64,000 nt of DNA. Origin: Drosophila pseudoobscura. Taxonomy: Eukaryota; Arthropoda; Insecta; Diptera; Drosophilidae. How positions within the stretch are numbered: position 1 is the first letter of the stretch; each line of letters starts with the position of its first letter. Both the position numbers and the translations under genes were made by a program. The stretch lies in the NCBI RefSeq assembly GCF_009870125.1, contig NC_046679.1, forward strand, positions 744,001-808,000, read 5' to 3'. The notes beneath the pieces were generated by a model, which saw nothing but the letters and a program-made list of their open reading frames with translations, ran no database searches and was not told the DNA's origin. Of this stretch, positions 1 to 12,660 are shown in pieces.

Positions 1-942
1 ACAGCTCGTCTCAATTGAATCTAATTGAACGCGTTTCCTCCGTGAATTAGTCGCCTAGTCGATGGTTGCCACTGGCACTGCCCACTACCCACTGCCCCAT
101 CGAATCGAAATCGAGCCATGATTTTTATGGCTCTCATAACTCTTCCGCCCCTCTGGCACACAGGGAGGGAGCAGGGAGGGAGGACTCATTAATCAGCATT
201 TTGGGGCAGCGCGCTATCAGCAGCAGCAAACCCCTTTGACGCACACGGAAAAAGTGCGGACAAAGCAAACAGAAAATAGAAAACAAATCGGAGAATCTCC
301 GAGGAGGGAGGCTGCATCCTATTATTCTTAGTGATTTTTCCTGAATTAAATAACTCTCGTGAGGGCATCAATCCGATGCGATTGTCAAAGGTGCACGGCG
401 CTTATCATCTGCCAGAAAGCCACCCCTGCGCTGCCCCCCGACCCCCCGACCCCTGGGACTCAGATTCATTCGCTTGGGATGCGGCTCTCGCGTCACGAGC
501 ATCTGACCCGATCCCCGCTCCCCGATCCCGGTCCCCTCTATCAAACAAACCAATAGTATTATATGGTGTATATGCTAATAAAACTGGTCTCAACCGCCTC
601 GGCGACTATTAAGTTGCAATGGCAGACCGCAGGCCAAGTAGAATTTCAAATGCATTCGTGAGTGTATTCGTGAGTCTATGGACAGGAATGTGAGTGCATT
701 GCAGGGGGGCTTACTTCTGTGGAGTGCCATAAATCCCTCTGACAGCGGCACCATCAGCAGCCATATAAGCAGAAGCCTATCGTGCTCTCTCCCAGAGTGG
801 ATTAGCCAGCTATCTGTTTTCTGCCCACACACAACTCTCCAGGCGAGTACTGTACATATATCTATATACATATGGTAGCAATAAAGATCCGATTATCTGT
901 AGGGCTTTTTAGGGATGGGGTAGGGTGGTGGAACACTCATTC

Positions 943-981
943 TGGGACTGGGACTGGGACTGGGACGGGACCTGGGACTGG
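943..981. repeat. GGGACT hexanucleotide repeat
   Basis: About five imperfect units in a sima intron. Confidence 0.85.
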
Positions 982-1647
982 CACCTGGAACCTGCGACTG
1001 GCACTTGCTCTTGCGGTCGCTGCATTCGACACAAACAAATTAATTAACAATGCACGCCTAAAGGTGGTCTCCCCCTGCACCTGCCCTTGGGGCAGTACCC
1101 GGCACTGGGCACCCGGCAGTGTATTTGTGACTTGTAATTATGGCACTCGAGTGCTATTCAAACGCTGGCATCGCCGCTGTCGCCGAGGCTTTTGCGGAAA
1201 AAACAACAGAAATTATGGCGTATGATAATGCAAAGCCCCCCACCCCCACGCCCTCCTTAGACTGCCCCTGCCCCCTGCCGATCCCTCAGAATCGAGTGCA
1301 GTTCATGAAATGTGCAAGGCCGCATTTAGCGGCTAACTAAATGGCTAAATGGGCCTACAACGACGACTCGTAGAGAGATGAGAACAGGCCGAGGCTGGAG
1401 GCTGGAGGCTGAGCCGTGACTGCAACGGCGACTGTGGCCATCACCCAGTGAGTGATTCAATCGCCCAATCGAATCGAATGGGAGCCAGCAGCATGCTAGC
1501 ATGTGAAAGGCATCTCTGCACTTGAGCCACATTCGGTGGGGCTGTCTGTGCACTTGAATATCGTGTGGCGCGTGTACATATATTCGAAAGTTTTTTGGGG
1601 AGGGAACAGGTTGCCGCATTAACACACGAGACACAGGCACAGGCACA

Positions 1648-1671
1648 GATACAGATACAGATACAGATACA
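1648..1671. repeat. GATACA hexanucleotide repeat
   Basis: Four units. The same unit recurs at 14,820-14,852. Confidence 0.85.
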
Positions 1672-4600
1672 TACAGCACAGACGGACCCGTGACTTGGGA
1701 GGGAAATCTTCAGATGATGGAAAGAGAGAACCCAAGCGAAAAACAACCTCAATTTAAATAAATTTATGTCATCATCTTTGCAATTGAAGAGCCAGCAGCT
1801 CCTGCTCCTCCGCTTCTCCATTCCTCCAATCTCGTGTCGTGTCGTGACGTGACGTAGTTCCAAATCAGAATCAGAAAAAACAAAGACTGAGACAGAGACA
1901 GCATCGAAAATGACTGCCGGACACTGGCACTTAAGAAGCGACCAAAGCCAGAGACAAAACGGGGCCACAGGGCGATGCCTTGGCGATGCTTTTTTTCAGT
2001 TTTGTTTTCCGTATGTAAGAGCCCAAAAAATATTGAACGATTACACAGCAGAGCCACACAGACGACTCTCAGACAATCAGCGATGGAGCGAGTGAAGCGG
2101 CGATGAACTTGAACTGCCGCACCGGGCCGGACAGCCCGTACGGGCCGTACAGGCGGGGTATTATCATCCCATCCCATCCCATTCCGTTAATGTGATTAGG
2201 GAAGGAGAAGAGTCTGTCCCTCTGCCTCTGTGCATGGACAGTCGTGTTGGACTCGTGCTAATCACGATAGGAGTGCGTTTACACGTCATGCCCCATCGAT
2301 CCGTTGGAGCATAATGGCTGTCGGCCCCATAAATGCTATATTATTGGTCTATATTTATGGGCAGCAATGTGTTCAGCTTTACGTGTTCCTGTTTCTGTTT
2401 TCGTTGCTGCTTCTGTTATCGTTACAAATATTTGCTTTTGAAGATTGCGGATCGGATAACAGCATAAAGCAATTACAGTGAAGCTTCTGTTGTTGATTGT
2501 TTGCCCATGGATCTAGACTCTGGGCCGTAGAAGGAGGAGTATCTGTGCACCGGACTGCAGTGCCCTGCTGCCTTCGAGAGTATCTTCTGGACTGCAATCG
2601 CAATCAAACGCTGATTAGACGAGTGGAATATCTCAAGTTTGAGGGAAAGCAACCTGCCCATAGTTCTAGAACCATTCCAGAACCCCCTTCCTGATTCCCG
2701 AATCCGAAGCTGCAGACGAGACAAAAATAAAGCCAAAGTTGCTGCGGTGCGGCGTTTCCCTGTTTATTTACGTTCCACGAAACGAAAATAAATATAGCCA
2801 ATGGCGGAGGGGGGGCGAAAGGTATCCGTATCTGTATCTGTATCGGTAGTATCTGCGGCAGGCAGCGCAAAATGTCAACAGAAAGCGAAAGCGATTAGGG
2901 GCAGAGGCAGAGGCAGGTCCCCCCTCCTTTCAGAAGAGAAGCAATTTCAAAAAATACCCAAAATTTGGGCAGCAGAGAGCTATGTGGCCAAGTGGCAAAC
3001 GACGCAGGAGTGCGGTGCTGGAAGGGGAGCGGGAGCGGGACACATGCGAGACAGATCCGCTTGATCCATGGCCGGACCTTGGCACACGCGCCAAAACGTT
3101 CCTCTCTCTGTGGCTCTTTCTCCACTCTTTCACTCCCGCTGCGTCCGACGACAGCCGCGCATCGCTTAACATATTAATTGGCTCAAGTTAATATTCATAT
3201 TTCGGGCTCTTGTCACCAGGCGACAGAAGCGTGCAAGTGGGAGCCCCAAAAAAATACAAAAAAATAGAAAAATAAAAAACAAAACAGAAAACAGAAAAGA
3301 AAAGAACACAAAAAATAAACCACACACAAATTCTCTCGCCACCAAAAAAGAATATCTAAAATTTTCCAATGGCCTTTCGGATGCTGCCACACACACAATC
3401 GGACAGAGCAGAGCGGAGCAGCAGAGTATTTTTCCACAGCGTGAGATCTGACGGATTGATCCTATAAGATAAATTATTTCAATTCATCGGGGGGTTACAT
3501 CGAGAGATTCATTGGAAAAGATTCATGTTACTGCTTAGAAACTGCTTTATTTGCTACTATTTGTACTCTTAGTACTGCTTGTACTGCCTACCAGCCTCTT
3601 CCTAGATTCCTAGACTGCTTGTTATGCTTTACCCTCTGCTTCCCAGCTGCCCAATACTATTCAGAGCCTGATCTACTGCTTGCATCTTAGCGGGATCTAC
3701 TGCTTACTTTATTCCATCGATAGACACAAAAAAGGGACCCCAGCGGATACTCTTGTGTCGATGGGCGATCTTTAAATGTATCACATATTATGGGAAGCTG
3801 ATGCATATGCATATCGGGTCGATTGCATCTGAATTGTTATTCTATTCGAATACGCTGCGTATGCGTAATGTGCCGGCTAGCATGACATAAGAGGGGCTGC
3901 CGCCGCTTAGAGCCGGAAAATGCACTGGCAACCGGCATTCGGTTGAGTGAGGAGTGGAACCCACTATATACTACTCGTTTATATGGCTTTATATACATAT
4001 ATATTATGCACTTATCAGGCGAGGCGAGGCGAAGCGAGGCGAGGCAACCACTGAACATTGTTTACTAAATGCAGTTCTTGGGGGGCGTGGCGGGGTGGAA
4101 AGCGGGGGAATGGGAATGTGCTGTGTTGTTGTCTTTACAAGTAAATAGTTTTATTTGCGCAAATTGCGGCCAGAGTCAGGCACTGGCAGATAAGCAGAAA
4201 AACCAGCAAACCGACGGACTGATCGCCAGAGCGACGGACGGACTGAGTGACTGAATGACTGACCAATCAACCAATCGACGCTGCCTCAGGGGGTTACGAC
4301 AATGCGTCAAATCACATCAAATAGCGCGCGTCACTGCAAAAGTTCTGCCCCTCGTTGCCCCGTCCCGCATTTATGCATAGAATCTATAAACAACAATCCA
4401 AACGATAGAGGCAGAGGCGCAGGCAATACATATGAATGAGCTGTTGTTGTTGTGGAATGTGTGTGCGTGCAAGTGTTGGTGAACGTCAATGAGTGTTGGT
4501 GAGTGCTGGTGAGCGGCGATACGTTGACTCTTTAGCCTTGAACGCAGCACTGCACCTGATGCATTTGATGGATGTGTACTCGTACTTCATGCAATGCTTT

Positions 4601-4752
4601 CTACCCTTCCGCTTATCTTGCTATCAGCGTATCAGCGTATCAGCGTATCAGCCGGATGATCCCCAACCGAATTGAGTTCGTTCTAAATACATTTAAAAAG
4701 TGGATTAGCAGAGTGGTTTAACTTGCGACGGGTGTGTCGCTGGGATACTCAC

Positions 4753-5507
4753 TTGTTAGGCCTCGTCCATCGTCAGCGAATGATAGGAATCCCTTACTCA
4801 TATCTTGAGTCGCTTGCAGGTTCTGCTGCTGTGGCTGCTGCTGATTGCTCGACGAGAGAATCGCTGCCGTTGCAGTTGTTGTCGGCGGCAGAGTGGGCTC
4901 TGCTGTTTTCTTGAACCCTGCCCCTCCACCTGCTGCTGGGGATATGGATATGGCTGGTGGGGTGAGAGGTGGCGCCGGACTGGGCCGGAACACCGAAGCA
5001 GTCACCGACTTGGGGCGCTTCTCCTCGATCCGCAGGCTGCCGCCGCAGTTGCTGTTGTTGTTGTTGCTGATCAGCTGTGATGTGATGGTGCGGGGACCCG
5101 GCGAGTGGTTCTCTCGCTTGATGTGGAGTTCTTCTGCCTGCAGTTGTTGTTGTTGTTGGTTGGTGAGTGGTGTTGCTGTTTCAGTTGTTGTTGTTGTTGT
5201 TGTTGCTGTTGGTGGGTTGGTTGCAGCAGCAGCAGCAGAAATTTCGGCTGGAATTGGAGTTTTCTTTGCTGCCAACAGCTCTGGCTCTGGATCTGGCTCT
5301 GGATTGTTGTTGATTTCCGTCGCCGATTCCTCGCTCACAATCGAAATCGGTATCGGAATCGATTGGGGCTTCTCCTCAAGCTCTATTGGAGCTTCGATTT
5401 TCTTAGCTGTTTCGCAGTTTGATGTTTCTTCCTCTGATGCTGTTGTTGTTGCTGTTTCTGTGGTGTTGTTTTTGTTGTTTTTATCGATGTCAGATGATGC
5501 TTGTTGG

Positions 5508-5541
<34 letters not shown>

Positions 5542-5606
5542 CCTTTTGCTCACTTGCCGCCGTTTGCTGAGCGAGTGAGTAAATCTCATGTTTGTTCTCA
5601 AGATTA
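4753..5606 (-). CDS. sima: sima exon 8, Gln/Thr-rich region after PAS
   Basis: This exon of 854 nt starts [21 protein letters not shown], then a polyglutamine run encoded by a nearly pure CAA tract (5505-5541 on the plus strand reads GTT repeats). Further Thr- and Gln-rich stretches follow, then the conserved [38 protein letters not shown] and QDMSKGF...FADDGRGLT. The donor after the first base of the next codon (A|GTGAGT, 4753/4752) predicts that the next exon begins TG. No domain fold is expected here; in HIF-alpha proteins this part links PAS to the oxygen-dependent degradation domain. Confidence 0.9.
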
Positions 5607-8600
5607 CTGCAAGAATGACGAATCGAAGCGCGTTTCGAAATGATTTATATACTTATAGGGTATGCGATATGTCGGTTCTTTTGCGTTCTTTTTGTTCATT
5701 TGGTTTTCTTTTCGCGTTTGCACTCGTTTGTTACACCCACAGGCACCGAGAAAAGCGCGCGATACAGTCGGGGCAGATATTTTCGTATCTCGGAAATGTA
5801 TGTGCTTCACAATGTATCTTCCAACAAAGTATCTGTGCAGTGAGCACACAGAGCACACACAGAATCACACAATCACAGTCGCGTGTGGCAGCAGCTGCTA
5901 CTGTGTGGCAGCTGCCTCGCACTCGTTCTCTGGTTAGTAATTAGCAATTAGCAGACTTAGAAATTAACACTAGGTCTCCCTCCCGCCCCCTCCAACGAGC
6001 CGAATTGAGCCACCCACACCCCCACCCCCACCGCACCCTGGAGGGTCGGATGTGTTGCCTAACTAAGGTCTCCCCTGCACCTCCTTAAGTCAACTGATTA
6101 ACTAGTTAACGATGGACACGGCGGGCGGGGTCTGGTCTGGCCTGGTCTGCCTGGCTTCCCATTACTAAATTTCACAACCGCTGGAGCATTGGAAAATTTT
6201 CCTCTGCCGATAAGCCCCGCCAAGGCACCCGGTTTCGGGGTCACCCCCACACCACCATCCAATCGATCGAGAGCATGGATTCCACGCATCCAGCGTTCAC
6301 CTCTTATCACTTATCCAGACACTCGGAATCAGAAGCGACGCGTTCGGGGAGCACTCGCCGGGCAGCCGTGATAGATAGCGATCGGAAAGGCACTGCTCGC
6401 ACGGAAGGTGGGTGTGTCCGATGTCTCACAAGGCAATAGCACAAGAGCTGAAGGCTGAACCCTAGCAATCCCCCATTCCACCCCACCCACATTGATAAGG
6501 CGCCTGCCCCTCCGAATGTCAGTAATCTCTAAAGAGAGAGGGAGAGAGGACAGAGCACAGCAACACGGACACTCTTCTCGGCGTCTCTCGGCCAAATTTG
6601 ATTGTTTTGCAAATGTTTTTTGTTGCCTGTCTTTGATAAGATAGTGCGCTCGCCTTCATGATCGGCCGACTAAGGCAGCTGCCTCTGCCCCTGCCCCTGC
6701 CCCAACCTCTGGGCTAATGGTCGTGAGGTGTGCATGCATGGAGCGGGTGAGTATCAAACGTTAGACGCGTGAAGCCCCCGTGGGGCCCCCGTGAAATCAT
6801 CGTGGAATGCCCCGACCCGACAGCCCGTACTGATCGTGATAAAGGCGCCGGCCAGCACCACCACATCATCATCACACGATATTCACAGCTGAGCGGCTGT
6901 ACGACTGAACGACTGACGACTGAACATTACGGAAAACACTCGATCGATCTATATTTGTGCGTCGGCGGCCTCAAGTGCTGGACATGATGAGGCGGAATAT
7001 AACCAGCGACAAAACAACAAAACAACGGAATATTATTTATAATTTGAGATTTGAGACACAAAGCCCCAGCCCCAGACGGCAGTCGGAGTCGACGTTTTTT
7101 TTTGGGGGCTCGTCTCTCTGGTGAAATACCAGAAGTCCAGAGTACCAGAGCCACAATTCAGGGGCACCCTGGGGGCGGGATTCTTCGCGGAGGTGCGAAG
7201 TCATGTGCGACATTGAAGTGAAGTGAAGTGAGGGTTTTTCAATCTAGATAGATAGATAGCCCAGCCCACTTTAGTGGGTTCCCAATGTCATTCCGGGAGT
7301 TGTTGCGCAACCCGGAAAGAGTGGTGGGCGGGGGCAGAATCGATGGATCTGGACACACCCACCTGACACAGAACACACAGATACACATACACACAGATGC
7401 AGAACACAATAGCAGATACATCTAGATAATTGCTTCATCTTCTTTTGTTGTGGCGGGGGACGGGATCGCCAATTGTTGGCCGACTGCGGCTTGTGCCTGC
7501 TGCAACCAGTTAGAACCAGACACCGTTCCGTTCCAGGGCTGCTCCGAAAAGGCTTACATCACGTCATCGTAATTAGGCATCCACTCGAGCGGAGTGGGGA
7601 GCAGAGTGGGGCGGACAGTGGAGTGGGAATGAAGTGTTTGAGAAGTGCACCCACCAGAGGCTGATAAGTGATAACGGGACTATCGCACTATCGATCCCCA
7701 GAGCTTTTGAACTGTGGGCCCCCAGTCGCGATTCGCCCTGAGCCGCGTCAAAGCTGAAGTGCGGAGTCAGCGTCAGCGTCAGCAGCAGCAGCGGCAGCAG
7801 CAGCGCTGTTCGATCGCCTGATGTATGCGCCTTCCTGCTCGCGCTTTTGGCTTGGAAACAGCCCAGCACAGCTCTCCCTCTCTCTCACACACTCTCTGTG
7901 TGTGTGTGTGTGCAAATGCACAAATTAATTACCGTGTGCGAAGAGCGCAACTAAACGAAGTTTAAGTACAAGCAAATGGGAGAGAGGAGTGGAATGACAG
8001 TAAAACATTTAAGAGCACATTAGTAATGCATCGGCCATGCAAATAGATCTTTGAAATGAGAGGAGTGCAGTCGCAAGGGGGTGCGGGATGCTATGTAAAT
8101 TAAAGCAACAATTTCTTATTGTGTAACAAATTGCGTCGAAGGCAGAGGCAAAAAAGAACAGAGAGAGGAGCATAACAGAGCAGAGCAGCGACAGAGATAC
8201 AGAATCAGCGCCTATACAGACAGAGAGAGAGCGAGGAACAAAACAAGCAAGCAGACGACAACAAACAGTCAGAGACAGAGACAGAGACAGAGAGACATAA
8301 GCAGAGGAGAGGCTGTGTGTTCTTTTTTCTCCTCTTCCGCTGATTTCAATTGCAGAGAAATAACGTGTACACGCCTATAGTGGATCCGCTGCTCCCGCCA
8401 CCCCTCCCCTCTTCCGACGCATGGACCAACGCAGCGTAAAATAGCAGTAATTGCGCTCTGTCAGAAGAGTCTGGTGTGTGTGTCGCTGTCCCTGTGTGTG
8501 TAGCAAATTGAATGAACGAAAAAAAGCCAGTAGCGTATAGTGGATAGCAGTAGGGGAGGGAGGGGGCTGGCAGGCACAATGGACCCTGAATTAAGCAGAT

Positions 8601-11600
8601 CAAAAGAGCGCACAACCGACAGAAATTGAGGAGAATATGTTTACTCGGGGAGTTGTGTAATCAATTGGTTGGCCCCCCGGGCGAGCGGGGAGGGGGATGC
8701 ACAACAAACACTGACACGGAACAAACACTGGACACGGGGGAAATCGGGGGCCAGACAGACCTCTCCACAGTTGCGTTGCACTCGCAATTAAACGCACACT
8801 TTACCTTTAATTAATTTCTATATTCTGGCATAAACAAATGCCAGCGCTCGCTCAGCAATTTTATGTAATGCAAATTTGCAAATGCAATGCGGCTGCTGCC
8901 CCGTAAAAGAACAAGAAACGAAGAAGAAAGACAAAACACACAGAGCTGCCTGTTCCGTGGAGCGGAGAGAGTGATTGAGAGAGGGGCAGAGTGAGGCCTA
9001 CCAGGCGGAGAGAGCATTTTTGGACAACGGTAGAGCAGAGCAGCGGCTGAGGCAGCGGCAGCAGCGGCAGCAGCAGCGAATGCACGCAGAATGCAATCGC
9101 AATTGCAGGTTAGGATCGAGTGTTGTGTAAAACTTTCGACTCTTCTTCCTTTCTCCCCACTTTCGTTGGATTAAATTCTAAAACGCGCATTAAGATCGTT
9201 CTGAAGCGGCTTTTAGACCGAGGGTAACAAACGTTTGCATACACATTTCCAATATGAACCTGAACGCGGATCTGGATCTGGACATGGACGGACCAGAGAT
9301 CAGAGCATAGCAGATCGTTGCTGATTTTGATAATCTCCTCCACACACACACACTCACACAGACACACACATAATAGCAGGCTGATTAAAATAGGAATTAT
9401 ATATACTTTAAGCTATATATTATCTGCACGAGTGTGTTTGTGTGTGTGTTTGTGTGTCATTCCACGCATAATAAAGTTTATTTTTGTCATTTTTTTTTTG
9501 TTTTTCTCTATGGCAATTTGTTTAATTTTTGTTTCTTGGTTTTAGAATTTGTTTTATTCCACGATATTCACATCACAAAATACAAAATTGGAACGCCTTT
9601 GCTCTTGATATTTTATGTAATTTATTAACTTTTTCGCCAGTTGAAATTTCCTAGCGGATCTTTACCTTTGATCGAAACTCTCTCTCTCGAAATTTCCTTT
9701 AATTAACTTTGCATTTCTCCCGTTCCGTTTACTATTTTCAATATTTACAGTTATTCTCGAATGCTTCTTGCGTTATTATTGACTTTTATATTTTTTGCAC
9801 CAGTCGAGTATAAGTATGAGGGGGGAGGGACTCGCGCTTCGAATTTGTTTTCGATCTGATCCCGTTCCGATCCGATCCGTTGCGATTCAACCGATTCCGA
9901 CCGTAGCTGGCGAAGTAAAAAACACAAACGTCAATCGACGATTGTTTTTAAGCACGACACGGCGACACGGCAGCCCGGAGTGAGTGGAGGGGGAGATAGA
10001 GCAGAGAGCAGCAGCAGAGTTTAGTTAATAGTTTTTAGCACACACCACACTCAGCGCACACACAGTTCCGTGGCAGCGTCCAGGTTCTGCTCTGCTCGAG
10101 AGTGTTTGTGTTGTTGGAGAGAAGTGCACGAAAAGTGTTTGCTCGGGTGCTGTGCTGGCGCTGCGGAGCGCTGCTTTGCTTAGCTTTTGCTTTCGAAGAC
10201 CCAGAGAAGAATGAGTGGAAACATTTTTTGTATTTAAGTTTTTAAGAGAGAGTGCCGTGCCGCAGTCGCTGTCGCTGTCGCTGTCGAGGGCTTGAGTGGC
10301 ATGTTTGGAGAGTGCTGCCGCCGATTCTTGACTGCGCAGCCGACACTTGGTATAACATGCTACTGGAATACCTTAACATAGATAACAGGGTGGACGAAGT
10401 TTAACAACAGTGTCGAAGGAAATTGTCGGGGGCTGTGCTATTGAGTGAAACGCCAGCGCAGGCCGCAGGCCGCAGCCAGCCCCAAAGCGTCGCGGGAGAA
10501 CGCCAGCAAAAAGAGAGTGTAGCGCAGGAGAGCGGCGCCGGCGCACTCTCTTTGAGTGCCTATGCAGCGCTTGACTCATCGCTCGAGTGCGAAACGTTTG
10601 CCATCTCACACAACGTTTGCTATTTATTATTGTTTTTATGCCAAACAAATGTGTGCTCCGCACCGTTCCGCTCTGGTTTTTCTCCATCAGCTGGCTCTTC
10701 CTCTCTGTGCTGTCTCTCTTCGACAGCCGGAAGAGGCCACTAAAACTCAAGTGCGAGTGCGAGTGCGAGTGCGAGTGTGAGTGAGATTGAAAGCAGCGGC
10801 GAGTAGGTACGTAGGCCTCTAATCTGGCAAGCGGTAAACGTTGAACCCTGCAGGCCCACAGCTGATAGCCCGATAATGGGAATGGAGCGACGTGCACTGC
10901 TTGCCGTGCTGTTCCCGTCCGTCCAGAGGAGATACCACAGAGGCGCCTGAGAGTATGCCATCGGAGTGGAATCCCCCATAAAAAATGAGAAGGAAAGCAA
11001 AGGAGATCCATTCATATTCATCTCCATTGCTTTTCCAATTTCCCGTTTCGATGTAGGGGGTGCGGTCTGGTCTTTATTTCAAATTTCACAAATATATGAG
11101 ACCTGCCAGTGGGACGACATTCGCTAATTTCGTCATAAAACTAGAGCCATTGCGTGATGGGCATAAAAAGGGACACAAACACACAGCACACAGATACAGC
11201 CACACAACCAAGGACGCAATAGGCTGGCAGGACGAACGAGGGAAATAAGAGAGAGCGAGTGAGAGAGTGAATAGATACAAGGCTCGACGGCACGAGAGCA
11301 CTTTTACGGTTCGCCTTGGAAACGAAATAAAACTGTATATGTGTATAGGTGTGTGTGTGTGTGTGTTTCTTTCAACTGCAACACAATTTACACAACTTTC
11401 TGATGAAATCTCACGAGCCTCTTCGTTAAATGCTTCGTCATGAGCTGGAGGCGATTCCCCCACCCCACCCCACCCATTCGCCACTCAAAAATGTCAGAAT
11501 CTTCCAGAGGCACAATACAGGCCCCAAACCATCTCAAACAAAGGTGGAAAGCACGACAAACAGAATAGAATGGAAATAAATTCCAAATCTTTATGCAGTT

Positions 11601-12626
11601 TCTGGCTCCCGTGTCGACAGAAATAAATTCGAATTATATTCGGGGGAAAGAATGTTTGCTACACAGCGAAAATGAACAATAAATAAACGGAGGCAGGCAG
11701 GGTGGTGCCATTTAATGGCCAAAATGCTTGAGAGAATATGCAAAAATCCGCACCGAACCGACAAGAACGGAGCAGAGCAGTATCGGGGCAGTATCTGGCG
11801 AGATGCTACCGAAAATTGTGATAAAAGTAATCCCAGAAATGCTTAAAATAGAAACAAAAACAAAAATGAAACTGAAATTCCCTTTTCCATTCAGAATCGA
11901 TCCATTAGCGGCTCTTTAATGATTCTACAACAATATCGACGAGTCGAATATTATTCATTTCGAATTTCTGGACAAGATCATCGCAGTCCAGTTATGGCCT
12001 CCTGTCATCGCTTGGCATTTCCCGTGTCCCAGAGCCCGCAAAACATTCGCGGAAAAATCAAGTAAAAATAAACACAAAGTGTGCCAAAAGCAAACAAAAC
12101 AAATAAACGAAAAGAAGCTAAGGAAAACCAGAAGACATCTTCTTCGCTGGAAGGAATTTTTCACCCCTTTTTCGATGGATGCTATTTGTGGCTGCTGCCA
12201 CGGGAGAGTGCCTGCCACCGCAGACTGACGCTGACGCTGAAATGCTGCTGCAATTCCCCGTCTCTCCGGACCACAAGACCACCAGACAAATCAACTGTCG
12301 TCGGACTTCAATCACATTAAAATGCACGCTCCAGAGCCACGAAAAGGGCAAGGGAAAGGGGAAGGAGACCCGAGAATATGTAGTATATGACCCAAATAAA
12401 TCGGGCCGATGATTGCAGGGCGTACAGATAAACCGGTCTACTATATAGTACTCGCCTTCCGAGACAGAGGTTGGCGTACCAGTACGAGTACGGGTATTAT
12501 GTGCAATTTCAATTATCAGCGGGATCTCCCCCACCCCTCGCAAAGATCGCAAACTGCCGCATCATGCTCAATCGTCACCAGACAAGCCCCCAAATCGTTT
12601 GTGTTCCTAAACGGTAGCATACTACT

Positions 12627-12660
<34 letters not shown>

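Larger units (their letters stand above)
1..4752 (-). other. sima intron 8, 5' part (continues off the left edge)
   Basis: No exon-like frame is visible on either strand. It holds simple repeats (GGGACT at 943-981, GATACA at 1648-1671), an A-rich run near 3,247-3,310 and a cluster of ACTGCTT words at 3,525-3,710. Base composition is otherwise ordinary for a fly intron. Confidence 0.75.

Noticed and set aside
4845..5570. 241-codon open frame, plus strand
   Set aside because: It is the antisense shadow of sima exon 8; its Val/Cys runs come from the CAA repeats.
10373..11011. 212-codon open frame, minus strand
   Set aside because: It runs through a GTGCGA repeat (SHSHSHSHS in the product), has no domain and no splice partner, and overlaps equally open frames on the other strand.
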